Positions 1 through 7,541 of a DNA stretch of 12,336 nucleotides are shown here, one piece after another. The stretch is taken from NCBI GenBank assembly GCA_025357175.1, contig JANXPS010000168.1, positions 1 through 12,336 on the forward strand, written 5' to 3'. The notes beneath the pieces are model-generated. The model was not told the DNA's origin. It saw nothing but the letters and a program-made list of their open reading frames with translations, and did not search any database. How positions within the stretch are numbered: position 1 is the stretch's first letter; the number at the start of each line of letters is the position of its first letter. Both the position numbers and the translations under genes were made by a program. Origin of the DNA: Deltaproteobacteria bacterium. Lineage in GTDB: Bacteria > Desulfobacterota > Deferrimicrobia > Deferrimicrobiales > Deferrimicrobiaceae.

Positions 1-743
1 GCCGGATTGCCGATCCGGATGGCGGTGGCAACCGTTTCGGGCTTCGCGATCGCGTGCCCGCGGACGATCGGCGCGGATCCTTCGGCCTGCCATCCGAGCA
101 TCTTCGGAAGGCGGGCCGATTTCCCGGCCGCATGATACGCCTTGTAGCCGGCCCAGTAAGCGGTTATGTTGCCCGCGTTCCCGACCGGAAGCACGTGATA
201 CTTCGGCGCCTCTCCGAGCGCGTCGCACACCTCGAACGCCCCGCTCTTCTGCCCCTCGATCCGGAAAGGGTTGACCGAGTTGACCAGCGTCACCGGATAT
301 TTTTCGGATACCTCGACAACCAGCGAAAGCGCGTCGTCGAAGTTGCCGAGGATCTGGAGCACCTGCGCACCGTGGATCATGGCCTGCGACAGCTTGCCGA
401 GCGCGATCTTGCCCTCGGGGATGAGCACGAACGCCTTCATGCCGGCGCGCGCCGCGTAGGCCGCCGCCGATGCCGACGTATTGCCGGTCGAAGCGCAGAT
501 GATCGAGTCGGCGCCGGAGGCCTTGGCCATCGAGACGGCCATCGTCATGCCGCGATCCTTGAAGGAGCCGGTCGGGTTGAGCCCCTCGTATTTCAGGAAG
601 ATCTCGGTGCCGGGGGCGATCAGCCGGGCCAACGCGGGCGCGGGCACGAGCGGCGTGTTGCCCTCGAGCAGCGTGACCACGCAATCGTCGGGCACCGGCG
701 TGAAGAAGCGGGCGTAATGGCGGATGATCCCTTCCCAGTGCAT
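1..743 (-). CDS. thrC: Threonine synthase, 3' end cut by window edge
   Basis: PLP-dependent enzyme that converts O-phosphohomoserine to threonine and phosphate, the last step of threonine synthesis in the cytoplasm. Translating the minus strand from the ATG at 743 gives 247 codons with no stop before the edge. The PLP lysine is K62 in GSFKDRGM. A substrate-loop ASTGNTSA lies at about 84-91, an FRIEGQKSG segment at 160-168, and the PLP phosphate-binding glycine loop GNAGN at 188-192. These match the short (about 350-residue) ThrC class, so roughly 100 C-terminal residues are missing. The gene follows hom after 21 nt, which contains a weak G-rich Shine-Dalgarno (AAAGGGG) about 10 nt before the ATG, so the two are probably co-transcribed. 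Nothing seen suggests inactivation. Other fold-type II PLP enzymes are less likely given the motif set and the hom neighbour. Confidence 0.95.
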   Translation of the reverse strand, partial: MHWEGIIRHYARFFTPVPDDCVVTLLEGNTPLVPAPALARLIAPGTEIFLKYEGLNPTGSFKDRGMTMAVSMAKASGADSIICASTGNTSASAAAYAARAGMKAFVLIPEGKIALGKLSQAMIHGAQVLQILGNFDDALSLVVEVSEKYPVTLVNSVNPFRIEGQKSGAFEVCDALGEAPKYHVLPVGNAGNITAYWAGYKAYHAAGKSARLPKMLGWQAEGSAPIVRGHAIAKPETVATAIRIGNP

Positions 744-764
744 CGTATGACTACCCCTTTTTGT

Positions 765-2108
765 TTAAAGGTTGTTTTCGATCCGGATCATGCGGGTGCG
801 GTCGAGGACGAACTGAAGCTTGTCGATTTCATCGAGGGAGGCGCGCATGTCGCTCTCCTTGGCATGGTGCGTCACGATGAAGATCGGAACCGCGTTTTCC
901 TCCTGCCGCCCCTTTTGAAGAACGGTCGAAATGCTGATCCCGTGATCGCCGAGGATTCCCGCGATCTTCGAAAGGACCCCCGGTTTGTCGACCACGTGGA
1001 ACCTGAGGTAATACTCGGTCTTTACCTCGGAAAAGGGGGAAAGCGCGATCACTCCTGCCGGTTCAATCTGGCGGAAGCCGCTGGGCGGGATGCGTCCGAC
1101 CGTTCCGTTGCACATGTTTCGGCCGATGTCGATCACGTCGCTCGCGACGGCGGACGCCGTGGGAAGCATGCCGGCGCCCTGTCCGTAGAACATCGACGAC
1201 CCGACGAAGTCGCCCTTGACGTAGATCGCATTGTTGGCGCCGCCGACGGTCGCCAGCAGGTAGTGCGACGGGATCATCGTGGGATGAACCCGGACTTCGA
1301 CGCCGCCGCCCTTTTCCTTGGCGATGGCGAGCAGCTTGATCGTGTATCCGAATTCTTTCGCGAATGCGATATCGACCGCGGAAATGTCGCGAATGCCCTC
1401 GACATAGATTTCCTTGAGCGGCACCGTGCAGCCGGTCGCAAGCCAGACGAGGATGGCGAGCTTGTGCGCCGAGTCGATTCCGTCGATGTCGAAGGAAGGG
1501 TCTGCTTCGGCCAGCCCGATCTTCTGGGCGTCGGCCAATACGTCGGCGAACTCTTTTCCTTCGTCGCTCATCCGGGTGAGGATGTAGTTGCATGTCCCGT
1601 TGATGATGCCGAACAGCCCCTGGATATGGTTCCCCGCCAACCCTTCACGCATTGCGCGGATGATCGGGATGCCCCCGCCGACGCTGGCCTCGAAACCGAG
1701 ATCAACGCCCGCGTCGGATGCCGCCGAACAGACCTCGGGGCCGTGCTGGGCGAGCAGCGCCTTGTTGGCGGTCACCACCGACTTGCCGTTGCGGATGGCT
1801 TCGAGAATGACGTCCTTCGCGATTCCGGTGCCGCCGATCAACTCGACCACGATCTGGATGGCGGGATCGCGCACGACGGTCATCGCGTCGGTCGTGAAGA
1901 TATCGGCCGGGAGGTTCAGTCCGCGGTCGCGAACGATGTCGATGTCCGCGATTCGGACGAGCCGGACCGGCACGCCGATCCGCCGGCGAATCAGTTCGGC
2001 ATTTTCGAGCAGCAGTTTCGCGGTTCCCGTACCGACGGTGCCGCATCCCACGATCCCGATCCCTATTTCACGGAGACGCGCTCCGGTTCCCTGAACGTTT
2101 TCTGGCAT
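765..2108 (-). CDS. hom: Homoserine dehydrogenase with C-terminal ACT domain
   Basis: NAD(P)H-dependent oxidoreductase that reduces aspartate semialdehyde to homoserine, the branch point to threonine and methionine. The 447-residue protein has an N-terminal Rossmann motif GIVGCGTVG (residues 18-26) and a catalytic segment around EADPSFDIDGID. In that segment E201, D212 and K216 keep the 11- and 4-residue spacing of the catalytic Glu, Asp and Lys of characterised homoserine dehydrogenases. A C-terminal ACT domain starts near residue 366 (YYLRFHVVDKPGVL), as in monofunctional enzymes feedback-inhibited by threonine. There is no aspartokinase domain, so it is not a ThrA fusion. The ATG at 2108 has a GAAGGA Shine-Dalgarno (2115-2120) 6 nt upstream. 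The gene is preceded by an 85-nt gap with a sigma-70-like promoter and followed by thrC. It therefore looks like the first gene of a threonine unit separate from the pyrimidine genes. Confidence 0.96.
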   Translation of the reverse strand: MPENVQGTGARLREIGIGIVGCGTVGTGTAKLLLENAELIRRRIGVPVRLVRIADIDIVRDRGLNLPADIFTTDAMTVVRDPAIQIVVELIGGTGIAKDVILEAIRNGKSVVTANKALLAQHGPEVCSAASDAGVDLGFEASVGGGIPIIRAMREGLAGNHIQGLFGIINGTCNYILTRMSDEGKEFADVLADAQKIGLAEADPSFDIDGIDSAHKLAILVWLATGCTVPLKEIYVEGIRDISAVDIAFAKEFGYTIKLLAIAKEKGGGVEVRVHPTMIPSHYLLATVGGANNAIYVKGDFVGSSMFYGQGAGMLPTASAVASDVIDIGRNMCNGTVGRIPPSGFRQIEPAGVIALSPFSEVKTEYYLRFHVVDKPGVLSKIAGILGDHGISISTVLQKGRQEENAVPIFIVTHHAKESDMRASLDEIDKLQFVLDRTRMIRIENNL

Positions 2109-2147
2109 GGCGATTCCTTCTCGGACGATCGATTGGTCAAGAGGGTT

Positions 2148-2177
2148 ATTCTATTGAATATCGGGGGTGTAAGTCAA
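2148..2177 (-). promoter_or_regulatory. Predicted sigma-70-type promoter for hom-thrC
   Basis: Read on the minus strand, TTGACT (2177-2172, 5 of 6 to the -35 consensus) is followed after 18 nt by TAGAAT (2153-2148, 5 of 6 to the -10 consensus). Initiation would fall near 2141, giving a leader of about 33 nt before the hom ATG. This is the only substantial intergenic gap in the window (2109-2193), and it is locally AT-rich against GC-rich surroundings. No operator, riboswitch or attenuator is evident, and the leader looks too short for a threonine attenuator. The promoter is predicted from sequence only. Confidence 0.6.
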
Positions 2178-2193
2178 TTTCGGCGCAATCCGG

Positions 2194-4278
2194 TCAGTCC
2201 GCGGATGCCTGCGCCGAATCCTTTTCCGCGACCCACGCCTTAAGCACCGCGTGACCCGGTTCATCGAGTCCCGGGTCGCGTGCGAGCAGCGCCTCGGCGA
2301 TCTCGCGCGACTTGTAGAGCATCCGCGCATCCCGGACGATGTCGGAAAATACAAGGTCGGGGATCCCCGATTGCCGGACCCCCGCAAAATCGCCAGGCCC
2401 CCTTATCTTCAGGTCTTCTTCCGCGATCTTGAACCCGTCGTTCGTGCGTTCCATCACCGACAGCCGTGCCCGGGTGTCGTCACCCGAGCCGTTCGGCGAT
2501 GCCATCAGGAAGCAGGACGAGGGACGCTCGCCCCGGCCGACACGCCCCCGAAGCTGGTGAAGCTGCGACAGCCCGAACCTGTCGGCATGCTCGACGACCA
2601 TCAGCGTGGCCTCGGGTACGTCGACCCCGACCTCGATGACGGTGGTTGAAACCAGGATGCGGTCTTCCCCGCTCTTGAATCGACGCATGACGGCATCCTT
2701 CTCGTCGCCCTTCATCCGCCCGTGAAGCAGCCCGACCCCGATATCCGGAAATGCGGCCCTAACCGCCCCGGCGGTCCGAACCGCGTCGCGCAGGGCGAGC
2801 TTGTCGGATTCCTCGACCAGCGGCAACACGACGTAGGCACGGCCGCCGGCATCCAGTTCATTCCGGACCGCCTCCCATGCGACGCCACGCTCATTCTCGG
2901 ATAACACACGCGTACGAATTGGGGAACGGCCGGGCGGCATCTCGTCGATCACCGAGACGTCGAGATCGCCGTAAAGCGTCATTGCGAGCGTCCGCGGGAT
3001 CGGCGTCGCCGTCATGACCAGCAGGTGCGGTGCCTGGATTCCCTTGCCCCGAAGGGCGGCCCGTTGCAGCACGCCGAACCGGTGCTGCTCGTCGATGATG
3101 CTGAGCGTCAGGTTCCGGAAATCGACGCCTTCCTGGATGATGGCGTGCGTCCCGACGACGATGTTCGCGTGGCCTTCCCGGATCGACGCGCGGGCGTTCT
3201 CACGGGCCTTTCCGGTGACCGAGGCGGTCAGCAGGACGACGTTTACCGGCAGACCGACGCACAGGCTGGCGAACCGCTGATAGTGCTGCTCGGCGAGAAT
3301 CTCGGTCGGGGCCATCAGTGCGGCCTGTGCCCCGTTTTTCCAGGCGACCATCGTGGCGATCCACGCGACGATCGTCTTCCCGCTGCCGACATCGCCCTGA
3401 AGCAGCCGGTGCATCGGATGCGGTTGCGCCATGTCCTTCAGCGTTTCGTTGACCACGCGCCGCTGGGCATTGGTCAGGGTGAAAGGCAGGCGTTTCTTGA
3501 TTTCCTCGACGATTTCGCGATCCCAGGGCAGCGGGACAGCCTTCTCCCGGGTCACGCCGATCCTGCGCCGGGCCATGGTCCACTGGATGAAAAAGAGCTC
3601 GCCGAAAATCAGTCGCTGCTGCGCGGGGGAGCTGAATGCCTGAAGTTTTGCGATGTCGGACTCGGGAGGCGGGAAGTGGAGCGCGGCGACGGAATCCTGG
3701 ATGGGCGGTACGCCGGCCGCGTCGAGTATCCATCGGGGGAAAAACTCACGGATATCCTTCGAATGATGCTGGACCACCTCCCACATGATCTTGCGGAGGA
3801 GGCGCGCCGGAACCCCTTCGATCTCTGGATAGACCGGGATGATCCGGCCGAAGCCGAACGGGTCGGACGTTTCGTCGTGCCCCAGGATCTCGGGATGATG
3901 CATTTCGAGCCGCGGGCCGAAGGCCCGTACCGTACCGCTCAAGAGCAGTTCCGCCCCGATCGGGAAGCGATCCGCCAGCGCCGGGTTGTATCGAAACCAC
4001 TTGAGCGATAGCCGACCCGACCCGTCGGCGATCATGACGTCGAGCACCCGGTTCCGGCCGAATCCGCCCTGCCCTCCCCGGACGTCGACCACGCGCCCCT
4101 TGACGCAGGCGGACATCCCGTGGACAAGGGAAAACAGGGGTACGATCCGTCGCCGGTCCTCGTACGATTTCGGAAAAAAGAAGAGCGCCTCGCGAGCGGT
4201 GGTGATTCCCCGCCCTGCGAGACGCTCGGCGATCTTCGGACCGACCCCCTTGATGTATTGAATCGAAGGGGTCTCCAT
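2194..4278 (-). CDS. recG: ATP-dependent DNA helicase RecG
   Basis: Superfamily 2 helicase that reverses stalled replication forks and migrates Holliday junctions and R-loops. From the ATG at 4278 the protein is 694 residues, close to E. coli RecG (693). A helix-hairpin-helix-like YIKGVGPKIAERL lies at residues 8-20 ahead of the OB-fold wedge domain. The Walker A GDVGSGKT is at 295-302 (K301) and the Walker B DEQH at 396-399. They are followed by MTATPIPRT (motif III), STTVIEVGVDVPEAT (motif V) and QLHQLRGRVGRGE (motif VI). The C-terminal RecG signature follows (GFKIAEEDL.IRGPGDF.G.RQSG). The open frame continues far upstream across carB, but the protein there has no helicase character. The family N-terminus and the ATG 8 nt after the carB stop fix the start. 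The Shine-Dalgarno is weak, so translation may be coupled to carB. It is probably transcribed as the distal gene of the pyrimidine operon. Confidence 0.96.
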   Translation of the reverse strand: METPSIQYIKGVGPKIAERLAGRGITTAREALFFFPKSYEDRRRIVPLFSLVHGMSACVKGRVVDVRGGQGGFGRNRVLDVMIADGSGRLSLKWFRYNPALADRFPIGAELLLSGTVRAFGPRLEMHHPEILGHDETSDPFGFGRIIPVYPEIEGVPARLLRKIMWEVVQHHSKDIREFFPRWILDAAGVPPIQDSVAALHFPPPESDIAKLQAFSSPAQQRLIFGELFFIQWTMARRRIGVTREKAVPLPWDREIVEEIKKRLPFTLTNAQRRVVNETLKDMAQPHPMHRLLQGDVGSGKTIVAWIATMVAWKNGAQAALMAPTEILAEQHYQRFASLCVGLPVNVVLLTASVTGKARENARASIREGHANIVVGTHAIIQEGVDFRNLTLSIIDEQHRFGVLQRAALRGKGIQAPHLLVMTATPIPRTLAMTLYGDLDVSVIDEMPPGRSPIRTRVLSENERGVAWEAVRNELDAGGRAYVVLPLVEESDKLALRDAVRTAGAVRAAFPDIGVGLLHGRMKGDEKDAVMRRFKSGEDRILVSTTVIEVGVDVPEATLMVVEHADRFGLSQLHQLRGRVGRGERPSSCFLMASPNGSGDDTRARLSVMERTNDGFKIAEEDLKIRGPGDFAGVRQSGIPDLVFSDIVRDARMLYKSREIAEALLARDPGLDEPGHAVLKAWVAEKDSAQASAD

Positions 4279-4286
4279 CGCCTGGC

Positions 4287-7200
4287 CTATTTGGCGTGGT
4301 ACTCCTGGAGACAGCGAACGGACAGATCCTGCCGGATCAGTTCGGTGATTGCCTGCGAGGCGGCCCTGGCCGCCGCAAGAGTGGTGAAATACGGGATGTT
4401 GTAGACCAGGGCGGTGCGTCGGATATAGAACGAATCGGCCTTGGACTGCGCCCCGATCGGCGTGTTGATGACCATCGCGATTTCGCCGTTCTTGATGAGG
4501 TCGGCCACGTGCGGCCGCCCTTCCTGGACCTTGAGGACCGTGTGCGCGGGAATGCCGTTGCGGCCGAGGAATTCGGCCGTTCCGCCTGTGGCGACGATCT
4601 TGAACCCGGACTCGTGCAGCGACCTGACCGCGGGAAGCACGCCGTCCTTGTCTTCGTTGCGAACGCTGACGAACACGGTTCCCGAGGTCGGGAGCACCAT
4701 GCCGGCCGCCATCTGCGCCTTCGCAAAAGCCGCCCCGAACGTCCGATCGATGCCCATGACCTCGCCGGTGGACTTCATCTCGGGCCCGAGCAGCGTATCG
4801 ACCCCGGGGAACTTGATGAAGGGGAACACGGCTTCCTTGACGCTGACGTGGGTTGGCACCACGGTCTCGGTGAAACCGAGATCCTTGAGCTTCCGGCCCG
4901 CCATGACGCGTGCGGCCATCTTGGCCAGCGGCACGCCGGTCGCCTTGCTGACGAACGGGACGGTGCGCGATGCCCGCGGATTGACCTCGAGGATGTAGAT
5001 CTCCCCTTTCCGGATTGCGAACTGGACGTTCATCAGCCCGATTACGTTGAGCTCTTTCGCAAGCGCCTTGGTCTGCACCGCGATCTCGTCTACCAGTTCC
5101 TTCGGAATCGAATGCGGGGGCAGCGAGCAGGCGGAGTCGCCCGAATGGACGCCGGCTTCCTCGATGTGTTCCATGATGCCGCCGATCACGACGTCGTCGC
5201 CGTCGGAGATCGCATCGACGTCGACCTCGATCGCGTCGTCGAGGAACTTGTCGACAAGGACGGGACGCTTTTCGGACGCCTGCACGGCGCTCGTCAGGTA
5301 ACGAAGCAGCCCTTCCTCGTCGTGGACGATTTCCATCGCGCGTCCGCCGAGCACGTAGGACGGCCGCAGCAGCACCGGATACTCGATCCGATTGGCGATG
5401 ACGATGGCTTCTTCCGTGGAACGGGCCAGGCCGTTGGGCGGCTGCCGCAGCCCGAGCTTGTCGATCAGCTCCTTGAACCGCTCGCGGTCTTCGGCGCGGT
5501 CGATGCTGTCGGGGCTGGTGCCCAGGATCGGCACCCCTTCCATCTCGAGGGGCACAGCCAGCTTGAGCGGCGTCTGCCCGCCGAACTGCACGATGACGCC
5601 CACCGGCTTCTCGGCCGCGATGATCGCGAGCACGTCTTCCTTGGTCAGCGGCTCGAAATAAAGCCGGTCGGAAGTGTCGTAGTCGGTCGAGACGGTTTCG
5701 GGATTGCAGTTGACCATGATCGTCTCGTACCCGTCCTCGGAGAGCGCGAACACGCCGTGGACGCAGCAGTAGTCGAACTCGATCCCCTGCCCGATCCGGT
5801 TGGGACCGCCGCCCAGGATGATGATCTTCTTGCGGTCGGTCGGGGCGCACTCGTCTTCCTGCTCGTAGGTCGAATACATGTACGGCGTCTGCGCCTCGAA
5901 TTCGGCGCCGCACGTGTCGACCCGCTTGTAAACCGGGCGAATGCCCGCCGCGAGCCGGGACTTGCGAACCGTGTCTTCATCCGAGCCGAAAAGTTTCGCA
6001 AGCCGCCGGTCGCCGAAGCCATATTCCTTGGCCCGCCGGATCCTCGCCGACATTTCGACGCCCAGCTTGCCGGATGCCGCCTCGTCGCGGAATTCGGATG
6101 AGATGCCTTTCAGCACCGTCTCCTCGTCGAGAATCTGACGGATGTTCTGCAGGAACCAGGGATCGATCCACGATGCGCGATAAAGGTCGCCGTCGGTCCA
6201 GCCTTCCCGCATCGCCTCGGCCACGTAAAGCAGCCGTTGGGAATTGGGCTTGCGGATCTTTTCATTGAGCAGCTTCTTCCGGGCGTCGGGAGTCGACCCC
6301 GCGGGCAACACTTCGTCGAAGCCGTTGATTCCGATCTCGAGCGACCTGAGCGCTTTCTGGAGCGATTCCTTGAAGGTGCGCCCGATCCCCATCACCTCTC
6401 CGACCGACTTCATCTGGGTGCCGAGCAGATCTTCGGTCTGAGGAAACTTCTCGAAGGTGAAGCGCGGAATCTTGGTGATCACGTAGTCGATGGTGGGCTC
6501 GAAGGAGGCCGGCGTCTCGCGCGTGATGTCGTTGGGGATCTCGTCGAGCGTATAGCCGACTGCGAGCTTGGCCGCGATCTTCGCGATCGGGAATCCGGTG
6601 GCCTTGGAGGCGAGCGCCGAGGAGCGCGATACGCGCGGATTCATCTCGATGATGACCAGTTCGCCGTTCTCGGGATTGATTGCGAACTGGATGTTGCTTC
6701 CGCCCGTGTCGACGCCGATCTCCCGGATGATCTGCAGGGAGGCGTTGCGGAGGATCTGGTATTCCTTGTCGGTCAACGTCTGGGCCGGCGCCACGGTGAT
6801 GGAGTCGCCCGTGTGGACGCCCATCGGGTCGAGGTTCTCGATCGAGCAGATGATGACGACGTTGTCCTTCAGGTCGCGCATCACCTCGAGCTCGAATTCT
6901 TTCCAGCCGATGACGGACTGTTCGATCAGGACGGTTCGCTTGGGCGAAGCATCGAGCGCCCAGCGGACGCCCTCTTCGTATTCTTCACGGTTGTAGGCGA
7001 TGCCCGCGCCGGTGCCCCCGAGCGTGAACGACGGCCGGATGATGGCCGGGTAGCCGATCTGTCCGATGGCGGCAAGCGCCTCTTCGAGGGTCGTGATGTA
7101 GGAAGAGCGCGGAACCTTGAGCCCGAGCTTTTCCATCGCGATGCGGAACAGGTTTCGATCCTCGGCTTTCTGGATCGCCTCGAAGTTGGCGCCGATCAGC

Positions 7201-7541
7201 TCGACCCCGAACTTTTCGAGGACGCCCATCTCGTGCAGCGCGACCGCGATATTGAGACCCGTCTGCCCGCCGATGGTGGGAAGCAGCGCGTCGGGACGCT
7301 CCCGCTCGATGATCTTGGCGGCCATCTCGGGCGTGATGGGCTCGACGTAGGTCCGGTCGGCGAAGTCGGTGTCGGTCATGATCGTCGCCGGATTGCTGTT
7401 GACGAGGATGACCGTGTACCCCTCCTCCTTCAGCGACTTGCATGCCTGCGTCCCCGAGTAGTCGAATTCGCACGCCTGCCCGATGATGATGGGGCCGGAG
7501 CCGATGAGCATGATCTTCTGGATGTCAGTACGCTTTGGCAA
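4287..7541 (-). CDS. carB: Carbamoyl-phosphate synthetase, large (synthetase) subunit
   Basis: With CarA it makes carbamoyl phosphate from bicarbonate, ammonia released from glutamine, and two ATP, feeding pyrimidine and arginine synthesis. The 1084-residue protein has the full duplicated architecture and a length near the usual 1070-1080. The N-terminal half opens with GSGPIIIGQACEFDYSG and carries ATP-grasp segments IIRPSFTLGGTGAG and NLDPMGVHTGDS. The second half opens near residue 575 (GGGPNRIGQGIEFDY) and has VHSGDSACSLPP near 800. The C-terminal MGS-like allosteric domain starts near 945 and contains VATGGTAEFL and EGRPHVADLIKNGE. In E. coli CarB the equivalent region binds effectors such as UMP. 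The start is a TTG at 7541, supported by CAGGAG 6 nt upstream and by agreement with the E. coli N-terminus (PKRTDI). The TAG of the preceding radical SAM gene directly abuts this TTG. No key segment appears to be missing. Confidence 0.97.
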   Translation of the reverse strand: MPKRTDIQKIMLIGSGPIIIGQACEFDYSGTQACKSLKEEGYTVILVNSNPATIMTDTDFADRTYVEPITPEMAAKIIERERPDALLPTIGGQTGLNIAVALHEMGVLEKFGVELIGANFEAIQKAEDRNLFRIAMEKLGLKVPRSSYITTLEEALAAIGQIGYPAIIRPSFTLGGTGAGIAYNREEYEEGVRWALDASPKRTVLIEQSVIGWKEFELEVMRDLKDNVVIICSIENLDPMGVHTGDSITVAPAQTLTDKEYQILRNASLQIIREIGVDTGGSNIQFAINPENGELVIIEMNPRVSRSSALASKATGFPIAKIAAKLAVGYTLDEIPNDITRETPASFEPTIDYVITKIPRFTFEKFPQTEDLLGTQMKSVGEVMGIGRTFKESLQKALRSLEIGINGFDEVLPAGSTPDARKKLLNEKIRKPNSQRLLYVAEAMREGWTDGDLYRASWIDPWFLQNIRQILDEETVLKGISSEFRDEAASGKLGVEMSARIRRAKEYGFGDRRLAKLFGSDEDTVRKSRLAAGIRPVYKRVDTCGAEFEAQTPYMYSTYEQEDECAPTDRKKIIILGGGPNRIGQGIEFDYCCVHGVFALSEDGYETIMVNCNPETVSTDYDTSDRLYFEPLTKEDVLAIIAAEKPVGVIVQFGGQTPLKLAVPLEMEGVPILGTSPDSIDRAEDRERFKELIDKLGLRQPPNGLARSTEEAIVIANRIEYPVLLRPSYVLGGRAMEIVHDEEGLLRYLTSAVQASEKRPVLVDKFLDDAIEVDVDAISDGDDVVIGGIMEHIEEAGVHSGDSACSLPPHSIPKELVDEIAVQTKALAKELNVIGLMNVQFAIRKGEIYILEVNPRASRTVPFVSKATGVPLAKMAARVMAGRKLKDLGFTETVVPTHVSVKEAVFPFIKFPGVDTLLGPEMKSTGEVMGIDRTFGAAFAKAQMAAGMVLPTSGTVFVSVRNEDKDGVLPAVRSLHESGFKIVATGGTAEFLGRNGIPAHTVLKVQEGRPHVADLIKNGEIAMVINTPIGAQSKADSFYIRRTALVYNIPYFTTLAAARAASQAITELIRQDLSVRCLQEYHAK

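Noticed and set aside
2178..2200. Possible terminator after recG
   Set aside because: No stable GC hairpin followed by a T-run is visible after the stop codon at 2194. The sequence runs straight into the predicted hom promoter.
54..2243. 729-codon open frame on the plus strand
   Set aside because: It lies antisense to thrC and hom, both certain genes. Its product is rich in Arg, Asp, Gly and His with no recognisable domain, as expected for the complement of GC3-biased coding sequence.
4279..5913. Upstream extension of the recG frame by about 545 codons
   Set aside because: It runs out of frame across carB and is arginine-rich. RecG homology begins at the ATG at 4278 and the protein from there has the normal length, so this is not a fusion.
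4296..6101. 601-codon plus-strand open frame, with a similar 436-codon one at 6237-7547
   Set aside because: Both are antisense to carB, whose full 1084-residue product matches its family end to end. The plus-strand products show no domains.
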